Assembly (NCBI RefSeq): GCF_001570425.1
Contig: NZ_BCSX01000018.1
Span: 124,001 to 188,000 of the forward strand
Direction: 5' to 3'
Length of the DNA stretch: 64,000 nucleotides
DNA from: Mycolicibacterium brisbanense
GTDB taxonomy: Bacteria; Actinomycetota; Actinomycetes; Mycobacteriales; Mycobacteriaceae
The position numbers and the translations under genes were made by a program. This document shows positions 45,745-54,183 of the stretch, piece after piece (position 1 is the stretch's first letter; each line of letters opens with the position of its first letter). The notes beneath the pieces are model-generated. The model saw nothing but the letters and a program-made list of their open reading frames with translations, was not told the origin of the DNA and did not search any database.

Positions 45745-46068
45745 CTATCGGCAGCCGTTCGCGCTGACCCACCGGCCGTTGTAGCCGATGCAGCCGCTGA
45801 TGGCAGGCGGTGGCGGGGGAGGCGGCGGCGGAACGTCTTCGGGTAGTGGCGCGTAGTAGGCCGGCGGTGGGACATACGGCGCGACGGCGTCGGCGATGTT
45901 CGCGCAGCCGCTGACGTTGATCCGGCGGCCCGCACCGACGCACACGTCGGCCGCGGCGCTACCCGCGGGCGTGATGAACACCATCGCACCCGGAATGGCG
46001 GCTGTCGCCAACGCCGCCGCGAGCCAGGATCGGCGTGACCGTGACGGGGTCGATGATCTCGACATCAC
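45745..46068 (-). CDS. Proline-rich secreted protein paired with haem-binding-type gene
   Basis: 107 residues. A signal peptide ends near PAGSAAAD. A short domain with VCVGAGRRINVSGCANIADAV is followed by a run of tyrosine and proline (VPPPPPPPPPAIS) and a C-terminal cysteine pair in GCIGYNGRWVSANGC, giving four cysteines. No family name is known to me. The ATG overlaps the stop of the upstream haem-binding-type gene by 4 bases, so the two are coupled and may work together outside the membrane. Confidence 0.7.
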   Translation of the reverse strand: MMSRSSTPSRSRRSWLAAALATAAIPGAMVFITPAGSAAADVCVGAGRRINVSGCANIADAVAPYVPPPAYYAPLPEDVPPPPPPPPPAISGCIGYNGRWVSANGCR

Positions 46069-46448
46069 TGCCCCAGCAGCGGCTGGTCGGGTTCCGACAT
46101 GCCGCAGCGGTTGCGGAAGTCGACGAGGGGTTGGCGGATACCGAGCAGATCCGTATGGGCCTGCGGATTGCCGTCGAAGTAGGTGCGCACCGCAGCCGCC
46201 ATCTGGTCACGGGGCTGGCCGCGCAGGCCGGTGTAGAAGTCGTTGACGTCCGGGTGAGTGAACAGATATGCCGAAACCGATGCCGCGACACCCGCAGAGA
46301 CACCGGCCAGGTCTGCGGCCGTGCAGTTGGGTGCGTCGACGGGCTCGGCACCCGCGGTCGCCGGCATGAGCAGGCAGGCCATGAGCGCGGCAGCTACGCC
46401 GGCCATCGGCAGTGTCGCCCGTCGCGCGATCGAAGAAGTCATTGGCAT
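46065..46448 (-). CDS. Secreted haemophore-related protein (MHB family)
   Basis: 127 residues with a signal peptide ending near ATAGAEP. The mature helical domain matches the mycobacterial haem-binding family around Rv0203: CTAADLAGVSAGVAASVSAYLFTHPDVNDFYTGL and the C-terminal DFRNRCG, with two cysteines at the ends. Family members bind haem and deliver it to MmpL transporters. No mmpL gene is adjacent here. It is coupled to the Pro-rich protein gene by overlap. Haem binding by this one is inferred. Confidence 0.8.
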   Translation of the reverse strand: MPMTSSIARRATLPMAGVAAALMACLLMPATAGAEPVDAPNCTAADLAGVSAGVAASVSAYLFTHPDVNDFYTGLRGQPRDQMAAAVRTYFDGNPQAHTDLLGIRQPLVDFRNRCGMSEPDQPLLGQ

Positions 46449-46841
46449 GGCAGGGCGATCCTTCCCGGTTGTGGCACCGATATCGAGCTGCGGCGCAGCA
46501 GGAGTATAGCGGGCCCGCTACCGGGCACGTTGCCGAATTCTCCTGGTGTTCCTGGGTCTTCGTCAGTCTTCGCCGCCGGGCAGCGGCGCCGTGGAGGGGT
46601 TCTGGAAGTCGGAGAAAGCTCCGGCGTCCCGACGATTCCCGCCACGGCCCGGCCGGCCGCGATCCGGCTGATTTCGCGGTCGGCCCGATCACCTGGTTGG
46701 CGGATCGTGATCACCGTCCTGCTCGGTAATCCGTTGTGCACCAAGGCTTTGCGATCCGTCCACGGGTCGTCGCGACGAGGACCCTCCCGGGTACCATCCC
46801 TGCACGGCCTTCAGTGTGGCTTCATGCACCACTAGTGCGCT
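46449..46841. other. Divergent intergenic region
   Basis: About 390 bases between the haemophore-related gene and the XRE-cupin operon. It contains a perfect 14-bp palindrome TAGCGGGCCCGCTA at 46507-46520, 59 bases upstream of the haemophore-related start, and the repeat at 46825-46849 near the XRE start. No gene is supported. Confidence 0.45.
46507..46520. promoter_or_regulatory. 14-bp perfect palindrome upstream of the haemophore-related gene
   Basis: TAGCGGGCCCGCTA is its own reverse complement and sits in the promoter region of the minus-strand haemophore-related / Pro-rich pair. It does not match the IdeR consensus. The regulator is unknown. Confidence 0.4.
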
Positions 46842-46849
46842 ATGGTGCA
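46825..46849. promoter_or_regulatory. Operator-like inverted repeat overlapping the XRE-cupin start
   Basis: TGCACCA (46825-46831) and TGGTGCA (46843-46849) form a perfect 7-bp inverted repeat with an 11-base spacer; inside it CACTAGTG (46830-46837) is an 8-bp palindrome. The right arm covers the ATG at 46842. No ribosome site precedes the ATG, so the message may be leaderless and the bound regulator would block its own transcription start. Confidence 0.6.
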
Positions 46850-47459
46850 CTACGTGGATTCGGTAGCCAAACTCGCGACCGCGATCGGTGCGCGCGTCAA
46901 GCAGGAGCGTCAGGCGCGCGGCTGGACCTTGGATCATCTCGCCGAGGTCGCGTCGGTCAGTCGCCGCATGGTGGTCAGCGTCGAGCAGGGTGCCGTCAAT
47001 CCCAGTGTGGGAACGCTGCTGCGGCTCAGTGACGCTCTCGGTGTGGGGCTTCCGGCGCTGGTGGAGTCACCGGAACCGAAGGCGGTCAAGGTGGTTCGCA
47101 GCGGTGAGGGCGCGGAGCTGTGGAGTGGCGCGGCAGGCGGGCGCGGTGTGTTGGTCGCAGGCACGAACCCTCCGGATGTCATGGAGTTGTGGGACTGGTC
47201 GCTGGGGCCGGGCGACCGGCACGCCAGCGAGGCGCACGCCGCCGGTACCAAGGAACTCGTCCACGTGCTGGAGGGCGCGATCACGGTCGAGGTGGCCGAT
47301 GAGGTGATCGCACTGGAAACGGGCGATGCCATCGCCTTTCCCGGCGATGTCGACCACGCGTATGCCAATCCCCACGCGGACGCGGCACGGTTCTCGTTGG
47401 CCGTGTTCGAACCTGGACTGGGCCCAGCGTCTGCGTCTTCGGAGGCCCGGCATGGCTGA
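46842..47459 (+). CDS. XRE-family regulator with cupin domain
   Basis: 205 residues from ATG at 46842 (GTG at 46854 is the alternative). Residues about 10-70 are a helix-turn-helix of the XRE type (LATAIGARVKQERQARGWTLDHLAEVASVSRRMVVSVEQG). Residues about 110-190 are a cupin barrel (WSLGPGDRHASEAHAAGTKELVHVLEGAITVEV, HAYANPHADAARF). Such proteins sense a small molecule in the cupin pocket. The gene is the first of three overlapping genes with B3/B4 and PaiB-like products. Confidence 0.9.
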   Translation: MVHYVDSVAKLATAIGARVKQERQARGWTLDHLAEVASVSRRMVVSVEQGAVNPSVGTLLRLSDALGVGLPALVESPEPKAVKVVRSGEGAELWSGAAGGRGVLVAGTNPPDVMELWDWSLGPGDRHASEAHAAGTKELVHVLEGAITVEVADEVIALETGDAIAFPGDVDHAYANPHADAARFSLAVFEPGLGPASASSEARHG

Positions 47460-48192
47460 ATCCCTCGCGGCGTTCCTTGCCGGCGCGCGAATCGATGATG
47501 CCGTCTTCGCCTTGCGGCCCGATTACCGTGCTGTGCTGCTGGCGGTCGACGGCTTGGTGCCCGGGCCCAGCGACCAAGCCGGTGAGGCTCTGCTGCGCGA
47601 GGCTGAATCCTTTGCCGCGCAAGCGATCAGCGGAGGTCCCGTCGATCAGCTTCCGCACATCGCGGACTGGCGCGAGGCGTACCGCGCGTTCGGGGCGAAA
47701 CCGCAGCGCACCCGCAACAGCGTGGAAGCCCTGACGCGGCGGGCGGGTTCGGGTCTGCCGCGGGTCAATCGGCTCACCGATATCTACAACGCGATCTCTG
47801 TGCTGCATCAGGTGCCGGTGGGCGGTGAAGACCTGTCCCGGTACCAGGGGGCGCCGCAGCTGATCCGCGCCACCGGCGCCGAAAGTTTCGACACCGTGGC
47901 CGACGGTCTGGAAGTCGTCGAGAATCCGGAGCCCGGCGAAGTCGTGTGGTGCGACGACGCAGGGGTGACATGCCGGCGGTGGAACTGGCGTCAGGCCCGC
48001 CGCACCCAGCTTCGGGAGGGCACCACGTCGGCGCTGTTCATCCTCGACGCGCTCGGTGCGATGACGGACGCGCAATTGCACGCCGCCGCCGAGGATCTGG
48101 CCGCCCGGCTGCGTGGGCTGGGAACGAATGTCCTTGTAGAACAACGCTTTATGTCCGGTAGCCTACTGAAAGCCGAGGAATCCGAATGCTGA
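47452..48192 (+). CDS. B3/B4 tRNA-editing-like domain protein
   Basis: 246 residues from ATG at 47452, overlapping the XRE-cupin stop by 8 bases. The B3/B4 domain of phenylalanyl-tRNA synthetase beta chain is recognised by HIADWREAYRAFGAKPQRTRNSVEALTRRAGSGLPRVNRLTDIYNAISVLHQVPVGGED near residues 70-125 (quoted in parts: AFGAKPQRTRNSVEALTRR; LPRVNRLTDIYNAISV). In the synthetase this domain hydrolyses mischarged Tyr-tRNA. Free-standing copies of unknown substrate are common in bacteria next to PaiB-like genes, as here. Confidence 0.88.
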   Translation: MAESLAAFLAGARIDDAVFALRPDYRAVLLAVDGLVPGPSDQAGEALLREAESFAAQAISGGPVDQLPHIADWREAYRAFGAKPQRTRNSVEALTRRAGSGLPRVNRLTDIYNAISVLHQVPVGGEDLSRYQGAPQLIRATGAESFDTVADGLEVVENPEPGEVVWCDDAGVTCRRWNWRQARRTQLREGTTSALFILDALGAMTDAQLHAAAEDLAARLRGLGTNVLVEQRFMSGSLLKAEESEC

Positions 48193-48851
48193 TCCACCCA
48201 TGGGATGCCGCACTGGAAACTGCCGAATGGCAGGAGTGGCTTGCCCACACCGACCAGTTCGGGATTTTGGCGGTCAACAACATCGACCCGACTCAGGCGC
48301 CGGTGGTGGTGCCCACTCACTTCACCCCTGCCGGGGATGAGCTGCTGGTCCATCTGGCACGGCCCAATCCGGTGTGGCCGCACCTGGAGGCTGCCGGCGA
48401 GGTCCGGGTGGTGGTGATCGGTGATTACGCGTACATCCCGACGTATTGGCGCGCCAAGGCGGGTGGCCCCGACGAGGACGGCGTGCCCACCAGTTACTAC
48501 ACCTCCGTGCAGTTCGTGTGCCGCCCGACGGTGGTCGACGACGCCGAGGGCAAGGTGGCGATTCTGGCTGCTCAGCTCGGGGACTTCCAGCCCGAGGGCC
48601 GGCATGCCGAGGTGGCCGTCGACGATGGTCCGTACGGGCGCATGCTCCCGGGCATCCGTGGCCTCCGGCTGTCGGTTGTGCGCGTCGAGGCGAAGTTCAA
48701 GTACGACGACCATAATCCGGTCGAGCACCGCGAACGCGTCATCGGCAACCTCGAGGACCGCAACCATGGTCTCGACAGCGGAGCCGCAGCCCAACAGCGA
48801 CGTCGACTGGACGCGATCGGCGACTGGAAGACGTTCCGCCACAACCGATGA
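48186..48851 (+). CDS. PaiB-like FMN-binding protein
   Basis: 221 residues, overlapping the previous gene by 7 bases. It has the split-barrel flavin fold of the PaiB / FMN-binding negative regulator family: HTDQFGILAVNN near the start, VPTHFTPAGDELLVHLARPNPVWPHLE, VVVIGDYAYIPTYWRAKAGG, and PGIRGLRLSVVRVEAKFK. PaiB of Bacillus acts on sporulation genes, but most members are probably flavin or haem-dependent enzymes. Third gene of the XRE-cupin operon. A hairpin at 48863-48884 follows. Confidence 0.88.
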   Translation: MLIHPWDAALETAEWQEWLAHTDQFGILAVNNIDPTQAPVVVPTHFTPAGDELLVHLARPNPVWPHLEAAGEVRVVVIGDYAYIPTYWRAKAGGPDEDGVPTSYYTSVQFVCRPTVVDDAEGKVAILAAQLGDFQPEGRHAEVAVDDGPYGRMLPGIRGLRLSVVRVEAKFKYDDHNPVEHRERVIGNLEDRNHGLDSGAAAQQRRRLDAIGDWKTFRHNR

Positions 48852-48862
48852 CCCACGTGGGC

Positions 48863-48884
48863 GGGCGCGCGATTCGGCGCGCCC
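48863..48884. terminator. Stem-loop after the XRE-cupin operon
   Basis: GGGCGCGC and GCGCGCCC form a perfect 8-bp stem with a 6-base loop, 11 bases after the PaiB-like stop and 9 bases before the end of the convergent FKBP gene. No T-run. Confidence 0.65.
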
Positions 48885-48893
48885 TGTTGCAGC

Positions 48894-49550
48894 TCAGCTC
48901 GTGGCGTCGAGGATCTTGATCGCGAATACCAGCGTGTCGCCCTTCTCGATGCCGGCGCGCGGCTGACCTTCGGGATAACCGTCTGCCGGGGTCATGGCGA
49001 CCGCCACCGTGGAGCCGATCTTCTGTCCGGCGATGGCCTTCTTGAAGCCGGTCACCACTCCGTCGAGCGGGAACTGGACGGGTTCGCCGCGCTGGTAGCT
49101 GCTGTCGAACACGTTGCCGTCGCGTCCGTTGACGCCCATGTAGCACACGGACACGGTCGCGGTGTCCGCGACGACCGGTCCGTCGCCGGGAACCAGTGTG
49201 TGCACCTGTGTCTCGGTCACACTGAACGGTGCGCCGACCTTGACGTCCGGCGCCGTGGTGTCGGTGGAACCCGTGACGCCGACGCTGCCGGTGGCTCCCG
49301 TCAGTGTCCACTGGGGATTGCCGCCCGCAGCCGGCGCTGCCGTCGGGCAGGTGCTGGCGATGGGTGCGGTGGTGCTGACCGGAGACGGCGCAGTAGCGGC
49401 TGAAGACATGTGTGTCGCCGGTGCGCTCGACGTACCTGCCGACGGGCTGCCCGCGTCGGAGCCACACGCGGCAAGCGTGATGGCGATCGAGGTAGCACAG
49501 GCCGCAAACCCGACGGAACGGGACACACGAGAGGAGTTCACGGCCGCCAC
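48894..49550 (-). CDS. FKBP-type peptidyl-prolyl isomerase lipoprotein
   Basis: 218 residues from GTG at 49550, which has AAAGGGGAC 7-15 bases upstream; GTG at 49541 is weaker. The signal ends in the lipobox TLAAC. A Ser/Thr/Pro linker precedes a domain with VADTATVSVCYMGVN, then VQFPLDGVVTGFKKAIAGQKIGSTVAVAMTPADGYPEGQP and LVFAIKILDA, the FKBP fold. It is an exported folding helper at the membrane surface. It lies 53 bases downstream of the membrane protein gene on the same strand. Confidence 0.88.
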   Translation of the reverse strand: MAAVNSSRVSRSVGFAACATSIAITLAACGSDAGSPSAGTSSAPATHMSSAATAPSPVSTTAPIASTCPTAAPAAGGNPQWTLTGATGSVGVTGSTDTTAPDVKVGAPFSVTETQVHTLVPGDGPVVADTATVSVCYMGVNGRDGNVFDSSYQRGEPVQFPLDGVVTGFKKAIAGQKIGSTVAVAMTPADGYPEGQPRAGIEKGDTLVFAIKILDATS

Positions 49551-49603
49551 GCTACAGTCCCCTTTGCGGTTCACCGGCAATCGGGCACCTGGCGGCAGAA
49601 AGG

Positions 49604-50737
49604 TCATGCCGACGTGTTGTAGCGGTACCTGTTGCGCGCCACCATCGTCAGCTTGAGATCGTCGATCAGCGGGTCGAAGAAGGTCGCGCGATATTCGGCA
49701 TCGGTGACCGCCCGCGCGCTGACGTACATGAACGTCAGTGATCCCAGGAACAGGGTGGTGTAGGCCAGCGCTTGGGGGACGGGCACGACCAGCCCGAGGA
49801 TGTTGGCCGAACCCGCGCCGCCGCGAGTCCATTTGTCGGCGACCTCGGGACTCAGCACGATGAGGCCGAGCACGAAGAAGATCCCCGAGGTGACTGCCGC
49901 GACCGTCAGAACCTGCGCGATCTGGGTGGCGGCGAGAACGAAAACCTCGTTGAATCGCTCGCCACGGGTGAGTGGATACGGTTCGTCAGGGTCGGGCATC
50001 CGGTCGAACGGTGTCCCTTCCAAACGATCGGCGTGACGCGCGGACGCTGAAGCCGATTGCAGGATCGGTTTGGCTCGCTCGACGAGGCGCGAGATCACGA
50101 ACGCGACGGCGATCAACACCAGAAGACCGACGGCCAGCCACATCCGCACCGGGGTGATCGTCGCGGCCATCAGCCACACGTGGGTGTTGAAAAACACCAG
50201 CACGGTGAGGAGTACGACCGGCAAGGACCCGACCATCAATTCGCCGAGTCCCGCGATCTGCGTGATGGTGAGCCGGGCCGCCCAACCCAGGACCGATCCG
50301 AAACCCGATGCTGTGAGCGCGAGCACCGCGGCGACGACGCAGACCGTCACTCCCAAGGACACCCAGTCTCGCTGAATAGCGCTGCAGACCAAGGCAATCA
50401 CCACTGACGTCGCCGACGCGACGGACTGACTGCGGTCCGTGGTCATCCGGGCGACCAGCCAGCCGACGGCGGCAGCAAGGGGCACCGCAACCGTCACGAC
50501 GGTGAGCGCGACCCATTGAACCGGGGTGATGTCGACCTCGTCGACGTCAAGCGCCGTCGCGCCGGTGAGCAGGTAGATGATCATCGAGCATGCTGAAATC
50601 ACGGCGAAGCCGGACAAGGCGGGAGCCGATCGCGGCCATACCGCCCGCAGTCGCCCGCGCGCTGTCAGAACCGAGGGAAGACCACGGTCCAGAAACCAGC
50701 GTTCGGCGGCGCGCAGGTCCGCGCCGGTTGCTGTCAT
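49604..50737 (-). CDS. Membrane protein with about ten helices, unknown family
   Basis: 377 residues from ATG at 50737 (GAGGAT upstream). Hydrophobic segments fill most of the chain (SGFAVISACSMIIYLLTG, VVTVAVPLAAAVGWLVA, GVTVCVVAAVLALTASGF, PVVLLTVLVFFNTHVWLM, WLAVGLLVLIAVAFVIS, GIFFVLGLIVLSPEV). A cytoplasmic loop near 235-265 is charged. The C-terminus reads RATFFDPLIDDLKLTMVARNRYR. I do not recognise a named family; a transporter or a membrane scaffold are both possible. Confidence 0.72.
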   Translation of the reverse strand: MTATGADLRAAERWFLDRGLPSVLTARGRLRAVWPRSAPALSGFAVISACSMIIYLLTGATALDVDEVDITPVQWVALTVVTVAVPLAAAVGWLVARMTTDRSQSVASATSVVIALVCSAIQRDWVSLGVTVCVVAAVLALTASGFGSVLGWAARLTITQIAGLGELMVGSLPVVLLTVLVFFNTHVWLMAATITPVRMWLAVGLLVLIAVAFVISRLVERAKPILQSASASARHADRLEGTPFDRMPDPDEPYPLTRGERFNEVFVLAATQIAQVLTVAAVTSGIFFVLGLIVLSPEVADKWTRGGAGSANILGLVVPVPQALAYTTLFLGSLTFMYVSARAVTDAEYRATFFDPLIDDLKLTMVARNRYRYNTSA

Positions 50738-51060
50738 CGGATCCTCGTTCGAGCGCACGGCGGGACTTCCACAGCGGCTCGACCGACGTGCATGAGTCCT
50801 CCGCTCGGTTCAGGACAACAACTTCCGAAGCGTAGCCGGTGCTTGCGGCCACGACACAGAATGCGGCAGTCCTGTTTTCGCCCGCTGGGCGGTGACGGTC
50901 GCATTCCCGGGTTCGCACGATCACACGTCTGACCCGCGCCAAAAGTCTTGGCCGGCACCGAACTCATTCTCAGCAAAGCCTCAGTCGGCGCAGGCAACCT
51001 ACTTTCAGGCGCCGGCACGGCGCATGGGTATCTGCGTCTCGAGGAAGAAGAAAGCACGCA
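50738..51060. other. Divergent region upstream of the PepD-like gene
   Basis: About 320 bases between the membrane protein and PepD-like genes. The main element is a pair of direct CTCAG repeats at 50969-50984. I see no gene. Confidence 0.4.
50969..50984 (+). promoter_or_regulatory. Direct repeats resembling an MprA box
   Basis: CTCAG at 50969-50973 and again at 50980-50984, exactly 11 bp apart, the spacing expected for an OmpR-type response regulator. It lies 77 bases upstream of a PepD-like gene; in Mycobacterium tuberculosis pepD is controlled by MprA, which binds paired direct repeats. The match to the published site is from memory. Confidence 0.45.
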
Positions 51061-52569
51061 ATGAGTGACTGGTCGAGGAATTCGTCACAGCCGAGCCACG
51101 ATGAGTGGCGCCCGAAACAGCCTTCCGATCACCATAACCCGGAACAGTGGAACCAGTCCGGGTACCACTATGCGCCCAATTCGTCCGGTCTCAGTGGGGC
51201 GTATCCGCCGCCGTATGTGGCGTACCCCGATGCGGGCGCCTCCTACAAGGAACCGCAGGGACAGCAAAACCCGCCGCAGCGTAAGCGCTCTCGGGTCGGT
51301 GTCCTGGTCGTCGGCACGGCCGCGATGGCGATGGCTGCAGGTGCCGCGACGGCTGTCGCCGTGGTGGACCATGCGGGGCACGCGACACCCACCGCGCAGG
51401 CGCCCGCCCCGGTGAACATCGGAAAGCCCGCGCCGGCAAAGGGTTCCGCGCCGGCGCAGCCGGGAAATGCCGCGCCCACGGGTTCGGTCGAGCAGGTGTC
51501 GGCCAAGGTCCTGCCCAGCGTGGTGAAGCTCCAGATCGAAACCGGGCAGGGGCGTGAGGAGGGCTCCGGCATCGTCCTCAGCTCCGACGGGCTCATCCTG
51601 ACCAACAATCACGTGGTGGCTGCCGTCGCCCAGGACGCCGGCAACCAGGGGCCGATGACGTCCGACAGCGGACCCCGCATGCGGATCCCCGGCCTGCCGG
51701 GCGGAATGCTTCCTGGTGGGCAGTTCCCAGGTGACAGCCAGGACGGGCCTGACACCCAGTCGGATGGGCCCTCCGCACGACCCTCTGGCCGGGTCTCCGG
51801 AGCCGCGCAGGCGACGGTGACCATGTCCGATGGCCGTACGGTGCCGTTCTCCGTCGTCGGAACCGACCCTGCCGACGACATCGCCGTGGTGCGGGCCCAG
51901 AACGTCTCCGGGCTCACGCCGATCACCATCGGTTCTTCGAAGGATCTGAAGGTGGGGCAGAACGTCGTGGCGGTCGGCTCACCGCTGGGCCTGCAGGGGA
52001 CCGTGACGACGGGCATCATCAGCGCACTCGACCGACCTGTCGCGACCGGTGACGAGCAGACCGGTCAGCACTCGGTGATGAGCGCCATCCAGACGGATGC
52101 CGCGATCAATCCGGGCAACTCCGGAGGGGCGCTGGTGGACATGAACGGCGATCTGATCGGGGTCAACTCGGCGATCGCGTCACTGGGCCAGGGCTCGCAG
52201 GGTGGCGGGCAGAGCGGTTCGATCGGGCTCGGCTTCGCGATACCTGTGGATCAGGCCAAACGCATTGCCGACGAATTGATTTCGACAGGAACCGTCCAGC
52301 ACGCCTCCCTCGGTGTCCAGCTGGCGACTGCCGAAGACAGCCACGGTGCTGCCGTCGCCGGAGTCGTCGACGGGGGCCCGGCGGCCCAGGCCGGCCTGCC
52401 CAGGGGCGCGGTGATCACCAAGCTCGACAACCAGGTGATCGACGGGCCGGACGCACTGGTCGCCGCGGTTCGTTCGAAGGCGCCGGGGGACAACATCACG
52501 TTGACCTACGACGACCCGTCGGGAGCCTCCCGGACCGTTCAGGTCACCCTCGGCCAGGTGCAGTCGTAA
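51061..52569 (+). CDS. HtrA-family serine protease, PepD-like
   Basis: 502 residues. A hydrophilic Gln/Pro/Tyr-rich cytoplasmic head (1-75) precedes one membrane helix (about 79-101) and an extracytoplasmic trypsin-like domain with His184 (LTNNHVV), Asp273 (DPADDIAVV) and Ser354 (NPGNSGGALVD), then a PDZ domain (about 410-500). A Gly/Pro/Asp-rich insertion of about 60 residues (190-250) sits between the His and Asp motifs, longer than usual. HtrA proteases degrade misfolded envelope proteins. In Mycobacterium tuberculosis PepD (Rv0983) is next to mprAB; here no two-component genes are adjacent. Confidence 0.92.
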   Translation: MSDWSRNSSQPSHDEWRPKQPSDHHNPEQWNQSGYHYAPNSSGLSGAYPPPYVAYPDAGASYKEPQGQQNPPQRKRSRVGVLVVGTAAMAMAAGAATAVAVVDHAGHATPTAQAPAPVNIGKPAPAKGSAPAQPGNAAPTGSVEQVSAKVLPSVVKLQIETGQGREEGSGIVLSSDGLILTNNHVVAAVAQDAGNQGPMTSDSGPRMRIPGLPGGMLPGGQFPGDSQDGPDTQSDGPSARPSGRVSGAAQATVTMSDGRTVPFSVVGTDPADDIAVVRAQNVSGLTPITIGSSKDLKVGQNVVAVGSPLGLQGTVTTGIISALDRPVATGDEQTGQHSVMSAIQTDAAINPGNSGGALVDMNGDLIGVNSAIASLGQGSQGGGQSGSIGLGFAIPVDQAKRIADELISTGTVQHASLGVQLATAEDSHGAAVAGVVDGGPAAQAGLPRGAVITKLDNQVIDGPDALVAAVRSKAPGDNITLTYDDPSGASRTVQVTLGQVQS

Positions 52570-52573
52570 CTGC

Positions 52574-52999
52574 CTAGTGCTTCTTGTTGCTCTGATCGGC
52601 GGCAGCTTGTGCCTGATCCTGCGCGGCCTGCTGCTGTGCGGCGGCGATCGCGGCCCGTCCCTCCGGGCTGGCCGCGGAGTTGCCGGCCTGGGTTGCGGAG
52701 GCCACCGTGGCGCTGCAGTTCAGGTTGAGCAGCACGGTGTCGGTGACCGCCGCGAACTTGTCGCCCTTGATCCAGGGTGCCTTTTCCGAGCTGGTCACCA
52801 CACACTTGTCGTCGGGCAGCGTATCGCCCGAGCGGGTGGCGATGACACCCTTCATGCTCGCGGCCGAGAGTGCCGACTGAGCGTCGGCGTAGGTCTTACC
52901 TGCGTAGTCGTCCGCCGAGGCTACGCCGGTCGCCAACATTCCCACCGGAATGGCTGCCGCGCCGATTGCCATGGCGGCCTTGCCGACCAGCTTGCTCAT
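52574..52999 (-). CDS. Secreted protein with Ala/Gln-rich tail
   Basis: 141 residues from ATG at 52999, preceded by CGGAGGACG. A signal peptide ends near GVASADD. The middle part (KTYADAQSALSAASMKGVIATRSGDTLPDDKCVVTSSEKAPWI, then TVLLNLNC) resembles a PASTA-like fold with two cysteines, seen in short exported mycobacterial proteins. The last 35 residues are Ala/Gln repeats. Function unknown. Convergent with the PepD-like gene, 4 bases apart. Confidence 0.75.
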   Translation of the reverse strand: MSKLVGKAAMAIGAAAIPVGMLATGVASADDYAGKTYADAQSALSAASMKGVIATRSGDTLPDDKCVVTSSEKAPWIKGDKFAAVTDTVLLNLNCSATVASATQAGNSAASPEGRAAIAAAQQQAAQDQAQAAADQSNKKH

Positions 53000-53130
53000 C
53001 GTCCTCCGATCGGGTCGCATTCGTAACGCACAAGCGACGTTATGAGCGGCGCACTGTTAGGACGCTGAGATGGATCTGGCAGCTCTTTGGGGTTTTGCTG
53101 CGGATTCGGTTGGCCGGTGCGATAACGCCG

Positions 53131-54183
53131 TCACGGACGAAGACTGGCGACGCGTGCCTCGTTGATCCGGTGGACGCGAACGCTGACCTCCAGCTGGAAC
53201 CGGTCGGCCGGGTTCTTCAGCGACAGTCCCGTGAGTTCCTCGATGAGCTTGATCCGGTACATGAGGGAGTGCCGGTTCAGGAAGAGGGCCCGGGCGGCGG
53301 CGCTGATGTTCGTGGCCTCGTCGAGGAGGATCTCCAAGGTGTGCACGAGTTGGCCGCGGCGGGTCTTGTCGTAGTCCACCAACGGCTGCAGGGTTTGCAG
53401 GATGGTCGCCATACACCGGGGATGCTGCCGCAGCACTTCAGCGAATTGCCATGAGCCAGCTGGTTTCTCGGTCACCGGTGACGCTACCGACGGCGCGACG
53501 GTGACCGCTTGGCCTTGCAGGGCAGGAAGCAGAACCCAACTGACGAGGTCGTCCGGCAGCGCCCTGAGCTGGTGGGCGGACGCGACCAACGCCGACACCG
53601 TCGCAGCAGGCTGAGCCGCCGAGAACTGACACATCACGAGGTCCTCGGTCACCGATGACCGCACCGACAGGCCCGCCGCGGCCGTCACGTCGTGCAGAGC
53701 GTGCGCGAAGGCCCCGGCGACATCAACCCAGGAGGCATGCTCGCGTTCGCGGCGGCCGATGGCCAGTTCGATCCGGGTGTCGGGCGACGACGGGCTGACC
53801 AAGGGCAGCAGGTTTCGCTGGACCTCGGAGAACGCGACTTCCCAGGGCAGCAGCACCACGGGAAACTCGTGGTGGTCCGCGAGCGGGACCAGTGAGGCCA
53901 GTAGTTCGTGGACGGCGACGTCCGGAGGAGGGTTCACCACCACCCCGGCGGCGCGGGAGGAGACGACGTAGGTGAGGAAGTCCCGTACACCCGGCTGATG
54001 GATGTCGGCGCCGGTGGTCAAGACGAGGTCACCGGCGCGGACGAAAGACTCGGCGGGAGCGTGCTTGATGTCGACCCAATGGACTTCGCGCGTCAACCCG
54101 CGATGCCCGGCGACGACCGAACCCTGGTCCAGCGGCGGAACGGTCAAGGCCGCCGCGACGCTCAGCGGCGTGTCCCGCGACAT
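53131..54183 (-). CDS. PucR-family transcriptional regulator
   Basis: 350 residues from ATG at 54183. The N-terminal PucR domain (about 1-130) begins VAAALTVPPLDQGSVVAGHRGLTREVHWVDI and continues RAGDLVLTTGADI. The C-terminal helix-turn-helix (about 290-345) has the family pattern LLDEATNISAAARALFLNRHSLMYRIKLIEELTGLSLKNPADRFQLEVSVRV (seen in parts: NISAAARALFLNRHSLMYRI). PucR regulators control catabolic genes for purines, amines and other small molecules. The gene follows the APC permease on the same strand and probably regulates it and the divergent diol dehydratase operon. Confidence 0.88.
   Translation of the reverse strand: MSRDTPLSVAAALTVPPLDQGSVVAGHRGLTREVHWVDIKHAPAESFVRAGDLVLTTGADIHQPGVRDFLTYVVSSRAAGVVVNPPPDVAVHELLASLVPLADHHEFPVVLLPWEVAFSEVQRNLLPLVSPSSPDTRIELAIGRREREHASWVDVAGAFAHALHDVTAAAGLSVRSSVTEDLVMCQFSAAQPAATVSALVASAHQLRALPDDLVSWVLLPALQGQAVTVAPSVASPVTEKPAGSWQFAEVLRQHPRCMATILQTLQPLVDYDKTRRGQLVHTLEILLDEATNISAAARALFLNRHSLMYRIKLIEELTGLSLKNPADRFQLEVSVRVHRINEARVASLRP

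Noticed and set aside
52560..52573. Short GCAGT/ACTGC hairpin after the PepD-like gene
   Set aside because: A 5-bp stem is too weak to call a terminator.
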